The notes beneath the pieces were generated by a model. That model had not been told where the DNA came from. It worked only from the letters and a program-made list of their open reading frames with translations, and made no database searches. From NCBI GenBank assembly GCA_052170555.1, contig JBQNAI010000001.1, forward strand, positions 1 through 64,000: 64,000 nt of DNA, in the 5' to 3' direction. Both the position numbers and the translations under genes were made by a program. The stretch comes from Scybalousia_A sp052170555. Its GTDB lineage: Bacteria > Bacteroidota > Bacteroidia > Bacteroidales > P3. Shown piece after piece: positions 7,818-17,069 of this stretch; positions within the stretch are counted from its first letter, which is position 1, and each line of letters starts with the position of its first letter.

Positions 7818-9767
7818 ATGAAAAAAGTGTTATTCGTATTGGTAGGTTTAGCTTTTGCCGGTAGTGTTTTCGCTCAAAATACTCCGACAATTGTGAGTAC
7901 TGATGTACAGAAGCGTAATGTCGTAATGGAAGAGTATACTGGTATAGGCTGTGGTTATTGTCCTAGTGGACATGCTAATGTTAATAAGTATGCGAAGTTG
8001 CATCAAGGTAGAGTTGTGTCTATCAATATTCATCAAGGAGGGTATGCTCAGGGTTATAAGCCTAATTACACTACTCAATGGGGTAATGCTCTTGCCAATC
8101 AGGCGGATATTACTGGTTATCCTGCTGGAGTCTTAAATAGGCAGAGAGTTACCAATACTACGGCTGATAATTACGGAGCATTGATTAATGTCGGACCTTC
8201 TTCTACTAATTGGTATTCAAGTGCAAATACTATTTTGAGTCAAGAATCTCCTGTTAATGTGGCGGCAACTGCTACAATTGATGCTAAGACGAGAACATTG
8301 AATGTTCATGTTGAGGTTTATTATACAAAGACTACGCAAGCATACACCAATTTGCTAAATATAGCTCTTCTTCAGAATAATGTGGAAGGAGATCAGCATA
8401 ATTACGGAGGATTGGGGTCATTATTCAATGCCGAATATGTGCTTTATCCTTATAGTGACTATACTAGTTCATACAATACGAGATATCTTCATATGCATAT
8501 GCTGAGAGATCTTATCACTGGTAAATGGGGAGACACAATTGCTAAAAGTAATACGGACGGGAATATACCTGCTGGTACGTTTTTCTCAAAAGATTATATC
8601 TATCAAATACCTGAATATTATACAGATGCTATGTACAATAGTAATACGCAAGTTCCTTGCATTTTTGGGGATATAGAATTAGCTGTTTTTGTTACGGAAG
8701 GATTGCAACAGTCAGAACATTGGGAATATGAGCTAGTTAGTCAAGGGAAGAAGTATAAAATTTCGGGCGATGTGATTGCTCCTAATATTTATACCGGAAT
8801 TTCGGTTGACCCTCAGTATACTAATATGGAAGAACCCAATGTTATGCTTAGGAACGTCTCATTTAATCCCGTTTATGGTTGCAAAGACCTTGCTACTATG
8901 AAAGTTCGTATTCGTAATATTGCAAAAGATACAATTACAAGTATAAAATTTGAATATACTAATGCTGTTGCCAGTGATACTAAGACATTTACATGGATGG
9001 GATCATTACCGATTTTTGAAGAACAGGATGTAGATATAACTGAACCTATAACTGTTACAACTGGGACTAATTCTTCCGTTAAGGTAAAGGTTATTGAACT
9101 TAATGGGCAGGCAATTGCAAATAGCATAGAAAAGACAGCATCATATTATAAGACACCTGTCAAGGAAGGAAAAGGTTATCCTAAATTTATTATTAAAACT
9201 GATAAAAAAGCTTCTCAGATATCATGGACTATTTCTGATGCAGAAGGTAATATATTACAACAAAGTAGTGGCTATGCTAATGGTAAATTGATTCGCGACA
9301 CTGTTGTGTTAGATCAAATAAAGAATGTCGGTTGTGTTGTGTTTGAAATAAAAGATACAGGAAAAGATGGTGCAAGCGATGGCATGTATAAAATTGTAGA
9401 TGCAACTGGTAGAGAACTTATTTCTAATACTAAGGGGAATTGGGGTGAAGGAGAAAAGAAAGAATTTAAAATATCAGAGATTGTTGGATTAAACGATGCT
9501 AATGAAAATATATACCAGTCTATAGTTTATCCTAATCCGTCTCAGGATATCACAACATTGAGTATTAGTTTGGTAAATTCTGATAATGCGAAGATAAGTG
9601 TCGTGGATGCAACGGGAAGAACTGTTATTGATATGGGTACACAAAATCTTCATGGTGGAGAAAATCAATTGCAAATCAATACATCTAATCTTGCAAATGG
9701 AATTTATTACATACGGGTTATAACTAATAATGGTATGACCGCTAATAAATTTTCTATTATTAAATAA
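7818..9767 (+). CDS. Omp28-related secreted protein with T9SS sorting domain
   Basis: Signal peptide at residues 1-20 (ends VFAQ). The next region resembles the Omp28-related family, with a thioredoxin-like EEYTGIGCGYCPSGH stretch carrying a CxxC pair (Cys45, Cys48) and GYPAGVLNR downstream. A long middle part of beta strands contains Ig-like segments. The last ~80 residues are a type A T9SS C-terminal sorting domain (YPNPS, VVDATGR, LANGIYYIRV), so the protein should cross the outer membrane and be surface-attached or released. Function is not established: it could be a disulfide or redox protein or only a thioredoxin-fold adhesin. It is transcribed alone with its own promoter and a terminator. 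Confidence 0.85.
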   Translation: MKKVLFVLVGLAFAGSVFAQNTPTIVSTDVQKRNVVMEEYTGIGCGYCPSGHANVNKYAKLHQGRVVSINIHQGGYAQGYKPNYTTQWGNALANQADITGYPAGVLNRQRVTNTTADNYGALINVGPSSTNWYSSANTILSQESPVNVAATATIDAKTRTLNVHVEVYYTKTTQAYTNLLNIALLQNNVEGDQHNYGGLGSLFNAEYVLYPYSDYTSSYNTRYLHMHMLRDLITGKWGDTIAKSNTDGNIPAGTFFSKDYIYQIPEYYTDAMYNSNTQVPCIFGDIELAVFVTEGLQQSEHWEYELVSQGKKYKISGDVIAPNIYTGISVDPQYTNMEEPNVMLRNVSFNPVYGCKDLATMKVRIRNIAKDTITSIKFEYTNAVASDTKTFTWMGSLPIFEEQDVDITEPITVTTGTNSSVKVKVIELNGQAIANSIEKTASYYKTPVKEGKGYPKFIIKTDKKASQISWTISDAEGNILQQSSGYANGKLIRDTVVLDQIKNVGCVVFEIKDTGKDGASDGMYKIVDATGRELISNTKGNWGEGEKKEFKISEIVGLNDANENIYQSIVYPNPSQDITTLSISLVNSDNAKISVVDATGRTVIDMGTQNLHGGENQLQINTSNLANGIYYIRVITNNGMTANKFSIIK

Positions 9768-9790
9768 TAATTTGATAGAAAGAAAAATCA

Positions 9791-9823
9791 GCCGGTAGGA
9801 AATACTTCTTATCGGCTTTTTTT
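9791..9823 (+). terminator. Intrinsic terminator after Omp28-like gene
   Basis: 9-bp stem (9791-9799 with 9808-9816, two G-U pairs), 8-nt loop, then seven T residues. A textbook rho-independent terminator 24 nt past the stop codon. Confidence 0.85.
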
Positions 9824-9824
9824 G

Positions 9825-9832
9825 TACTTTTG
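9825..9832 (+). promoter_or_regulatory. -7 box for folE
   Basis: TACTTTTG lies directly after the preceding terminator's T tract, about 63 bases before folE. No -33 box was found at the normal spacing because the terminator occupies that position. Confidence 0.5.
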
Positions 9833-9894
9833 TACATTATTTTCTTTAAAGGGAAATGGTGATTATATAAAATGTTAAAGAAACGATAATAAAG

Positions 9895-10533
9895 ATGGCA
9901 AATAACAATGTACATAATCATGAGGATATGCAACCTGGTTATGAAAGACTTGAAAGATATAATCCGTCAACCATAGAAAAATTGGCAAAACATTACAAGG
10001 AGATACTGGGTCTTGTAGGCGAGAACCCTAATCGCGATGGTTTATTGAGAACTCCTGAAAGAGTTGCAAAAGCTATGCAATTTTTTACTCATGGGTATGA
10101 TATGCATCCGGCAGAGATACTTAGAAGTGCAATGTTTCAGGAGGATTACAAACAGATGGTAATAGTTAAAGATATAGAAATTTATTCCCTTTGTGAGCAT
10201 CATCTTGTCCCTTTCTTCGGTAAAGCACACGTAGCATATATTCCTAACGGGACGATAGTGGGATTAAGTAAAATACCAAGAGTTGTAGATTGTTTTGCTA
10301 GAAGATTACAAGTGCAGGAGCGTATGACAAGAGAGATTTTGACCTGTATTCAAGATACACTGAACCCTTTGGGAGTTGCAGTTGTGATAGAGGCAAGGCA
10401 TCTATGCATGTCTATGCGTGGTGTACAGAAACAAAACTCTTTAACCACAACATCCGATTTTACGGGAGCGTTTAAACGAGATCAAAAAACAAGAGAGGAG
10501 TTTATGCACTTGATAGGCGTACACCTTAATTGA
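9895..10533 (+). CDS. folE: GTP cyclohydrolase I
   Basis: Converts GTP to 7,8-dihydroneopterin triphosphate, the first step of tetrahydrofolate synthesis. A 212-residue type I enzyme. The zinc ligands are all visible: Cys100 and His103 in SLCEHHLVPF, and Cys171 in ARHLCMSMRGVQ. The substrate-binding HGYDMHP and TTTSDFTGAF stretches are also present. It is a single gene between an intrinsic terminator and a long hairpin. Confidence 0.97.
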   Translation: MANNNVHNHEDMQPGYERLERYNPSTIEKLAKHYKEILGLVGENPNRDGLLRTPERVAKAMQFFTHGYDMHPAEILRSAMFQEDYKQMVIVKDIEIYSLCEHHLVPFFGKAHVAYIPNGTIVGLSKIPRVVDCFARRLQVQERMTREILTCIQDTLNPLGVAVVIEARHLCMSMRGVQKQNSLTTTSDFTGAFKRDQKTREEFMHLIGVHLN

Positions 10534-10593
10534 AAAATATATTTCAGATATAAATTATAATATAAAGTGTATATATAATAACGAGAGGTTTGT

Positions 10594-10652
10594 TTAAAGT
10601 GTGAGATTAATAAATTCTTTTTTAAAAAGAATTTATTAATCTCACACTTTAA
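10594..10652. terminator. 29-bp hairpin between convergent genes
   Basis: Arms 10594-10622 and 10624-10652 are perfectly complementary; the tip must open to form a loop. It lies between folE and the convergent sulfatase-like gene and could terminate both. The outer arm carries AAAGTGTGAGATTAAT, a motif found as single copies elsewhere in the window. Confidence 0.7.
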
Positions 10653-10800
10653 TTTTATTTATACGAAATTTAAAATATTTTATGATTACACATTTTTTTG
10701 TTATTCTAAGTTATATATGATAGCATTTGTTATTTGTGTATTTATTTGTAACAATGGTTTGATTATTTTTTTCATGCATGGGATAAGAGGGACAATAGAA

Positions 10801-12630
10801 TCACTTTCGTTGCAATTTCATTTGTGAAATTGAGTATTGAGTGTATTGTAGCATGGCAAACAAATAATGTTTCATCTTTTGAGCTTGTTCACTATAGATA
10901 TCTATATAATTTATTTTATTTTTATCGCTATTTTTCAAATAAAGACTTTCTTTGCCAGAGTCTCTCCATATATATTTCCATGTATTATCTTGACATACTG
11001 CGTAATGTGGATAGGATGATATAGTAAATTTGCGTTGGTCTGCAAAGATATTCAGACCTAATGTATTATCATTGTTGTAATCATTGTCAATCATAGATAA
11101 AAGGGTTGGAGCGATATCGGTTTGTGAGGCTATATTGTCATTTTTGTTTATCTTAATAGTTTGGGGCATGTAAATGATAAACGGAATTTTATCCGTACCA
11201 TTAGATCCTACAAAGACAAAAACAGTTTTAGAAAACCAAGATGTTTTTCTTGCTTTCTTAATAAAATCCTTAATGTAATTATCTGTTTGGGTCTTACTAT
11301 TTCTGTTCGTATCACTATTATGTAAAATACAAGCAAAGAAGTTGGTATATGCAGATGATATTTTCTCTATTTCTTTCTTCGTATTGATCTTTTTTTTGGC
11401 AATAATCTCAGTAAAATTATTGCGATAAAGAAATCTTGATGTGTTATCATCTTTTTGAGGTTGGGAAGTAAAAAACATATTGATGTATTTTTTGAAGGCA
11501 AGATGGGATGGAATACCACTGAATTTAGGAATGATAGTAGATGACATAGAGTTAGTAGACAGAATGTTAGGATAGGCGAATAGGGTAGTGAATATTCCAT
11601 TATAATCATTCTCACCATCAGGATAAACATTAGTAAAAGATAAAGATTTGGCACTTATAGTCGAAAGGTATGGCATTTTTTCATAATTAACATCATTTAA
11701 ACTAATATTTTCCATCATAATTATTACGATATTTGTTGAAGGTGGTAGGGTAGGACACAGGGATGGGCGATAATCTTTAAGAACAAATTGTTCTTTTACA
11801 ATCTTGTGCATTGTAAAATTGTCTAAAACAGCCAATGATATGTTATTTTGAGAAGATTCCTCCTCTATGCTTTTCCATAAATTGAAAATAGGATTCACAG
11901 CCAACTGATTGAAAAAATCGCTATCGGAGAAATAGGCTGAAGATATGATAATGGGTTTATTTGAAGTTGTGCGTCCATACATTCCCCAGCAACAAAAGAT
12001 TATGGAAGTTAATGATAATAGCAACGTAGTGACTAGCTGTCTTTCCTGTTTGTAGGGATATATTACCCTAAATAAGGTCGCATTGTACAAACAGTACATT
12101 AGCCAAATATACCACGCAATAGAAAACATAAATATTGATAAATATACCAAGTAAATTGGATGTCTTAATATTAGGGATAGGATGTAAGACGGTGATTGTA
12201 CCCAAGAAAGGGCTATAATATTGATATGACTTTTGAAATACGAGAAGTAAACCAGGTCTATTGCAATAACAGAATAAGTAAAGATAAAAATAATACAAAT
12301 AATCAGATGAATGGGACGATAAAACCATTTGTTATTTATTTTAAAAATAGAACCTAACGACATAAATACTAAAAAGGGGGCGAGTATCCAACACAAAACA
12401 ATCGTATCAAAACGAATACCTATAAGCAAACTACGGATTAACAAGATGAAATTCAGATCCGAAAACGAAATGAAGCAATGTATTGCAAAATTTACGAATC
12501 TGTATATCATCATAAATAATAATGCTAGCAAATATACTCCCAAAATATATTGCAATTGTAAGGATAGGTTATTTTTTACTGTTTGTGAGATATTGTAATT
12601 TATATCCTTAAAGTTTTTGTTAATATCCAT
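10801..12630 (-). CDS. LtaS/sulfatase-fold membrane protein with lost catalytic residues
   Basis: Five predicted membrane helices in residues 28-220, then a periplasmic alkaline-phosphatase/sulfatase-fold domain (~298-560), the layout of LTA synthase-type phosphoglycerol or phosphoethanolamine transferases. Family landmarks persist: NIVIIMMEN (Glu307), FAYPN, IIPKFSGIPS, KIPFIIYMP and ASQTDIAPTLL (501-511). However, the nucleophile position, usually Thr after a Gly-x-x, reads GENDYNG with Asp342. The metal-binding Asp-His of the usual GDHG is GSNG (Ser476-Asn477). The expected metal and substrate histidines between them are also not evident. The chain is full length at 609 residues and undamaged, so this is a likely pseudoenzyme rather than a decaying gene. 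It begins 7 nt after the ABC transporter gene and is surely cotranscribed with it. Confidence 0.8.
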   Translation of the reverse strand: MDINKNFKDINYNISQTVKNNLSLQLQYILGVYLLALLFMMIYRFVNFAIHCFISFSDLNFILLIRSLLIGIRFDTIVLCWILAPFLVFMSLGSIFKINNKWFYRPIHLIICIIFIFTYSVIAIDLVYFSYFKSHINIIALSWVQSPSYILSLILRHPIYLVYLSIFMFSIAWYIWLMYCLYNATLFRVIYPYKQERQLVTTLLLSLTSIIFCCWGMYGRTTSNKPIIISSAYFSDSDFFNQLAVNPIFNLWKSIEEESSQNNISLAVLDNFTMHKIVKEQFVLKDYRPSLCPTLPPSTNIVIIMMENISLNDVNYEKMPYLSTISAKSLSFTNVYPDGENDYNGIFTTLFAYPNILSTNSMSSTIIPKFSGIPSHLAFKKYINMFFTSQPQKDDNTSRFLYRNNFTEIIAKKKINTKKEIEKISSAYTNFFACILHNSDTNRNSKTQTDNYIKDFIKKARKTSWFSKTVFVFVGSNGTDKIPFIIYMPQTIKINKNDNIASQTDIAPTLLSMIDNDYNNDNTLGLNIFADQRKFTISSYPHYAVCQDNTWKYIWRDSGKESLYLKNSDKNKINYIDIYSEQAQKMKHYLFAMLQYTQYSISQMKLQRK

Positions 12631-12637
12631 TGTTCTA

Positions 12638-14455
12638 TTATAATGTTTGAAGGCTTACAAGTTTAGAATAATAACTGTTATTTTTTAATAGACTTTGATG
12701 TGTTCCCTTTTCCACAATTCTTCCTTTATCCATAACGATTATCAAATCGCTATTGACTATTGTAGATAGTCTGTGTGCGACAATAATCATTGTTCTTCCT
12801 CGCATGGCATTAGAAATAGCCTGACTGACTTTATATTCGTTTTTCGTATCCATAGCACTTGTTGCTTCGTCCATAAGAAGTATTTGAGGATTGCGTAGAA
12901 TTGCTCTTGCGATACATAATCTTTGCCTTTGTCCTCCAGATAACTGCATAGCCCTATCTCCCGTTACGGTATCATATCCTTGAGGCAATTCTCTAATGAA
13001 TTCATCGGCATTAGCTATTTGTGCTGCCTTTTGGATATCTTCCATATTTACCATTGTCGATCCAAAGGATATATTATTTCTTATGGAATCGTTGAAAAGG
13101 ATACTCTCTTGTGTTACCATGCCGTAGCAGGATCGTAGCTTGTTAAGGCACAAATTTTTTATATCCTTACCATCTATCAATATTTGTCCTTGTGTTGGGT
13201 CAGCAAACCGGATAAACAAGTCAAAAAGCGTACTCTTACCTGCTCCCGATGCCCCTACTATGGCAACCTTTTGTCCTTTTTTTATTGTGAAATTAATATT
13301 CTCCAAGTTGAAATGATCATTTGTACTATAAGAAAAGCCTACATTCATAAATTTTATCTCTTTTTGAAAAGTAAAGTCTTTGATTGCACTCTTATTTTCT
13401 TTTATTGTTTCTTTTACATTTAATATTTGATAAATTCTTGTGGCAGCAGCTTCTCCTTTTTTTAGGTTATAATATGCAGTAATTAATTCTTTTACAGGGG
13501 AAATTAAGCGAGAAAAGAGTAAAGTGAACGCTATTAGAATTGTTGGGTGCATTTGTGATTTTAGTACCATCATCCCTCCAATTAAAACAATAGTGGAAAG
13601 AATTACCATAGAGAAAAATTCTGTTAAAGGTGCTGCTAATTCTTGTCTTGCAATGATTTTGTTCATTATTTTAGTATAAGAAAAGTTATGAGACTTGAAT
13701 TTGTCGGATATAATTCTCTCAGCATTTAGTGACTTAGTAACTTTAATCATGGAAAGACTCTCCTCAGCGAAAGCAAGTAATGAGCCAATTTTCTTTTGAC
13801 CTTTGTATGAATTACGATTTAAAGACTCTCCTATTTTTTTTATTAAAAACATTGGTAGAGGTAATATGAGAAGGATGAGAAGTACGAATTGCCAAGATGC
13901 AAATAATAATGTAACGGTATAAACTACTATCATAATAGGGTCTTTTACCACCATCTGTAAACAAGTAAACACGCTCCATTCCACAGTAGAAACATCTGCG
14001 GTCATCCTTGAAATAATATCGCCACGTTTTTGATTTGCAAAGAAGGAAATAGGAGATTGCGTAATTTTCTTGTACATGTCATTTCTAACATCTTTAATGA
14101 TACCACTACGAATAGGTTCCAGGAAATAAAAACCTAAGTATCTACAAAGATTACCGAGCAAAGTAAACACAACGAATCCTCCACAAATAATGATCAAGCA
14201 AGTAAAGAATCCTAACGTTTCTTTATAGAAGGTTAGCCAATAAGAGAAGTATCCGATTATGGCATTTTTTGATAAAATCAATTTGGGACATGTGTCAGGG
14301 GCATTGATCAAACCAAATAATATGCTGGCAAAAGGAACTACGATCATAAAAGAAAATAAATTGAAAAACACATATAAGACATTAAAAAGGACGTTCAAAA
14401 TAACTTCCTTCTTATAATTCAAAAGGTATCTCAATAGTTTGAATATGTTTTTCAT
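12638..14455 (-). CDS. MsbA-type ABC exporter (fused permease and ATPase)
   Basis: A homodimeric half-transporter of 605 residues. Six membrane helices occupy residues ~15-320 and the ATPase domain ~360-600. Walker A is GASGAGKST, the signature is LSGGQRQRL, Walker B is ILLMDEATSAMD, and the H-loop is VAHRLST. This family includes the lipid A flippase MsbA and related lipid or peptide exporters; the substrate cannot be read from sequence. It is the first gene of a two-gene run with the sulfatase-fold protein, suggesting that both act on the same envelope lipid or glycan. Confidence 0.9.
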   Translation of the reverse strand: MKNIFKLLRYLLNYKKEVILNVLFNVLYVFFNLFSFMIVVPFASILFGLINAPDTCPKLILSKNAIIGYFSYWLTFYKETLGFFTCLIIICGGFVVFTLLGNLCRYLGFYFLEPIRSGIIKDVRNDMYKKITQSPISFFANQKRGDIISRMTADVSTVEWSVFTCLQMVVKDPIMIVVYTVTLLFASWQFVLLILLILPLPMFLIKKIGESLNRNSYKGQKKIGSLLAFAEESLSMIKVTKSLNAERIISDKFKSHNFSYTKIMNKIIARQELAAPLTEFFSMVILSTIVLIGGMMVLKSQMHPTILIAFTLLFSRLISPVKELITAYYNLKKGEAAATRIYQILNVKETIKENKSAIKDFTFQKEIKFMNVGFSYSTNDHFNLENINFTIKKGQKVAIVGASGAGKSTLFDLFIRFADPTQGQILIDGKDIKNLCLNKLRSCYGMVTQESILFNDSIRNNISFGSTMVNMEDIQKAAQIANADEFIRELPQGYDTVTGDRAMQLSGGQRQRLCIARAILRNPQILLMDEATSAMDTKNEYKVSQAISNAMRGRTMIIVAHRLSTIVNSDLIIVMDKGRIVEKGTHQSLLKNNSYYSKLVSLQTL

Positions 14456-14511
14456 TTTTATTTTATAGATCTTTTCAATTCATGAAATACTTTTCAAAAA
14501 AGAATTTTTCT

Positions 14512-14527
14512 AAAGTGTGAGATTAAT
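14512..14527. repeat. Single copy of AAAGTGTGAGATTAAT motif
   Basis: An exact 16-nt match to the arm of the hairpin at 10594-10652. It sits 17 nt past the ddl stop codon, between ddl and the ABC transporter gene. Role unknown. Confidence 0.6.
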
Positions 14528-14544
14528 TTCATATCTTGCGATAT

Positions 14545-15537
14545 CTATTTCAGAATATCTTCAATTTGCATTTTGTATAGCCATTTAATAGTTTTGCCTA
14601 CATATCTTATTTGCTTAGGAATTATACTTTCTTTACTTTGTCCGGGGGTGGTATTAATCTCAAGGAAAAACAATTCACTTGTATCTGTATTAAATATATA
14701 ATCTATACGACATATTCCTTTGCAATTAAGATATTTGTATATTTTTTCAGAAGTAGCCTGAATAAGAATAGTAGTTGTATCGTCAATAGGAGCAGGTACT
14801 ATTTCCTCGCTACATCCATCATATTTGGCCTTCCAATCGAAAAAACCTGTCTTAGGACATATTTCAGTTACCGCTAATGCTGTTACTTTATTTTCTATTG
14901 TCATTACACCACAACTAAATTCTCGTCCTTTGATAAACTCTTCTATTAAAACTTTTTCACAAACTTTGAAAGCTTTTTGTGTTGCAGGTAAAAGTTCTTC
15001 TTTTGTAGTTACTTTAAATGTTGCCAAAGAAGAGCCACCCTGCGAAGGTTTTACAAAAACAGGCAATGATACTTTGTTTAGTATAACATCTTCTGTTATG
15101 TTTTCTCCCTTGTAGACGGTAAAACTCTTTGCAACTCTAACCAAGCCAAGATTTTGCACAATAGAGTTACAAGTTTGTTTATCAAAAGTGATGGCACTAC
15201 TCAAAGCAGAGCAGGTATTGTATGGAATGGACAACATATCAAAATATCCTTGTAATAAACCGTTTTCTCCTGGCGAACCGTGGATAATAATGAAAACTGC
15301 ATCGAAGCAAACCTTTTTATCTCTTAATGTAAGAGAAAAATCATTCTTATCAATACTAATCCTATTTTCTTTATCTTCAAAAAACCAGTCATCTTTGGTT
15401 ATAATAATTTTGTAAAGATTATATTCATCTTTCAGGTTCTCGTAAACTTGTTCGGCACTTTTGATAGATATAACATACTCGCCCGAATAACCACCGCAAA
15501 CCAATGCAATATTTTTTTTTGTTATTGGATTATTCAT
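14545..15537 (-). CDS. ddl: D-alanine--D-alanine ligase
   Basis: ATP-grasp enzyme that makes the D-Ala-D-Ala dipeptide for peptidoglycan. The 330-residue chain starts with the N-terminal VCGGYSGEYVISIKSA motif. The ATP-grasp part has PVFVKPSQGGSS, IEEFIKGREFSCGVM and the metal-binding FLEINTTPGQS. Its first codons overlap the end of the merR-like gene by 8 nt, so the two are translationally linked. The end of the mtnN-luxS-merR-ddl run. Confidence 0.95.
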   Translation of the reverse strand: MNNPITKKNIALVCGGYSGEYVISIKSAEQVYENLKDEYNLYKIIITKDDWFFEDKENRISIDKNDFSLTLRDKKVCFDAVFIIIHGSPGENGLLQGYFDMLSIPYNTCSALSSAITFDKQTCNSIVQNLGLVRVAKSFTVYKGENITEDVILNKVSLPVFVKPSQGGSSLATFKVTTKEELLPATQKAFKVCEKVLIEEFIKGREFSCGVMTIENKVTALAVTEICPKTGFFDWKAKYDGCSEEIVPAPIDDTTTILIQATSEKIYKYLNCKGICRIDYIFNTDTSELFFLEINTTPGQSKESIIPKQIRYVGKTIKWLYKMQIEDILK

Positions 15538-15865
15538 TTGTGCTCATGCTTAATTGTTCCTTCAATTGCAAAAGAAATTGTTTAGTTTCCAAAAGAGTTT
15601 GTAAAACTTCATCTTCATTTCCCTTAATCTTGTCGTTGGAAAGAATTTTTCTTACTCCATCAAGAGTATATCCCTTATCTTTCGTAAGATATAAGATCTT
15701 GCGTATGATTTCTACATCTTGTTGACGGTAAAGCCTGACTCCACGTCTGTTTTTATCGGGTTTGAGAGATGTAAATATTTTTTCCCAATAGTGGAGAGTG
15801 GAGTGATTGATATTAAATTCTTTTGCAATCTCACTGATTGAATAATAAAATTTGTTTTCTAACAT
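15530..15865 (-). CDS. MerR-family transcriptional regulator
   Basis: A short DNA-binding protein of 111 residues. The winged helix-turn-helix is at residues 6-75 (YSISEIAKEFNINHSTLHYWE, then RLYRQQDVEII), and a coiled-coil dimerisation helix covers 80-108. No Cys or ligand-binding domain follows, so it is not a metal sensor. This minimal MerR type is common in Bacteroidota next to housekeeping genes. It is 15 nt after luxS and overlaps ddl. Its target is unknown. Confidence 0.88.
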   Translation of the reverse strand: MLENKFYYSISEIAKEFNINHSTLHYWEKIFTSLKPDKNRRGVRLYRQQDVEIIRKILYLTKDKGYTLDGVRKILSNDKIKGNEDEVLQTLLETKQFLLQLKEQLSMSTNE

Positions 15866-15880
15866 TCTGTCTGAGTTATA

Positions 15881-16363
15881 TCACATTGGATAGTATAAAT
15901 TTTCATCCTTGATTTTGTAAAGTACTTCAGCAAGATATTTTTTTGACTCATACTTTGCCATAGGTAAGTCATGAAGTAGATAATTACCGCAATCTTTGGG
16001 AGTAGTTCCCGGAATTTCACCTTCGAATGAGGCAACAAATTCAAAAGTTTTTATGATGATTTCTAAAATGTCTTTGCTATCCCAATTTCCTCTCAAAAGA
16101 AGATAATTGCCAGTCAGACAACCCATTGGACCCCAATAAATAATCTTATCTCTCCATTCTTTATCGTTACGAAGATAAGTTGCCGCTAAATGCTCTATAG
16201 TATGGATTGCTCCATTATGCAAAGTAGGTTCATTATTAGGTTCTTTCATACGAATATCAAATGTGGTGATAGTCTCTTCTCCCACCTTATCTTTGCGAGA
16301 TACGTAAATACCCCTTTTTAATTTCAAATGATCTATTTGAAAACTTGCTATTTTTTCCATCAT
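15881..16363 (-). CDS. luxS: S-ribosylhomocysteine lyase (AI-2 synthase)
   Basis: Cleaves S-ribosylhomocysteine to homocysteine and DPD, the precursor of autoinducer 2. A 160-residue metalloenzyme with metal ligands His54 and His58 in HTIEHLAA and Cys125 in PKDCGNYLLHD. Glu57 and Cys82 (GPMGC) are the catalytic residues. Its ATG overlaps the mtnN stop codon (ATGA), so the two enzymes of S-adenosylhomocysteine recycling are coupled. The AI-2 signalling role is possible; methyl-cycle detoxification is certain. Confidence 0.97.
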   Translation of the reverse strand: MMEKIASFQIDHLKLKRGIYVSRKDKVGEETITTFDIRMKEPNNEPTLHNGAIHTIEHLAATYLRNDKEWRDKIIYWGPMGCLTGNYLLLRGNWDSKDILEIIIKTFEFVASFEGEIPGTTPKDCGNYLLHDLPMAKYESKKYLAEVLYKIKDENLYYPM

Positions 16364-17001
16364 AACGAATTTATAATTTTTTTTGTAATATAGAAAGAAT
16401 TATTAGCAATATTTTTCCAAAAATCTTTATATTGCTGATGATTATTTTCTCTTAGTGGAATATCACTTATTATTCTTAGTGAAATAAAGGGAGTATTAGT
16501 TTTGTAGCATACTTGTGCAATCGCTGCAGATTCCATATCTACTGCCATAGCATTTGGAAAATTTGTTTTTATTTCATGCATCTTTTCAGTTTTATCAACA
16601 AACCAATCTCCTGAAACTATCTTTCCGAATTTTACATTGCTTAATTCTAACTTCTTTATTTTGTTTACTACGTCTATGGGAGTGATAAACTCTTTAGGCA
16701 TTCCTTGTATTTGTCCTAAAGCATTAGGTTTACCACACCAGACGTCATGATACGATATTGTTTCGGCACATATTATATCCATAATCTCTACAGTTTGTTC
16801 GCATCCTCCCGCTACTCCAGATGAAACAACAATATCAGGTTTGGTTTTTGTTATCAAATCGAATGAGTCTATAGCTGCATTGACTTTCCCTATACCACAT
16901 TTATGTAAAGTTATTTGTTTACCGTTTGATTCTTGTTTATGCTGCAAAGATTTGAATTGTGCATATTCGGAATCCATTGCCGTCAAGACTAAAATATTCA
17001 T
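16360..17001 (-). CDS. mtnN: 5'-methylthioadenosine/S-adenosylhomocysteine nucleosidase
   Basis: Hydrolyses the adenine from S-adenosylhomocysteine and methylthioadenosine and feeds LuxS. The 213-residue phosphorylase-like fold has the N-terminal Glu12 (MDSEYAQF), the VSSGVAGG loop, the catalytic VDMESAAIAQ Glu, and the RIISD Asp. First gene of the run mtnN-luxS-merR-ddl, with a -7 box about 30 nt upstream. Confidence 0.95.
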   Translation of the reverse strand: MNILVLTAMDSEYAQFKSLQHKQESNGKQITLHKCGIGKVNAAIDSFDLITKTKPDIVVSSGVAGGCEQTVEIMDIICAETISYHDVWCGKPNALGQIQGMPKEFITPIDVVNKIKKLELSNVKFGKIVSGDWFVDKTEKMHEIKTNFPNAMAVDMESAAIAQVCYKTNTPFISLRIISDIPLRENNHQQYKDFWKNIANNSFYITKKIINSL

Positions 17002-17030
17002 GTGATTTTTTCATTTTCAGGATCAGAGGG

Positions 17031-17038
17031 CAAAATTA
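17031..17038 (-). promoter_or_regulatory. -7 box of mtnN-luxS run
   Basis: Reads TAATTTTG on the minus strand, 30 bases before the mtnN start codon. No -33 box was recognised. Confidence 0.6.
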
Positions 17039-17069
17039 CAAAAAAAATATTAACTATGGGTAGAAAAGT

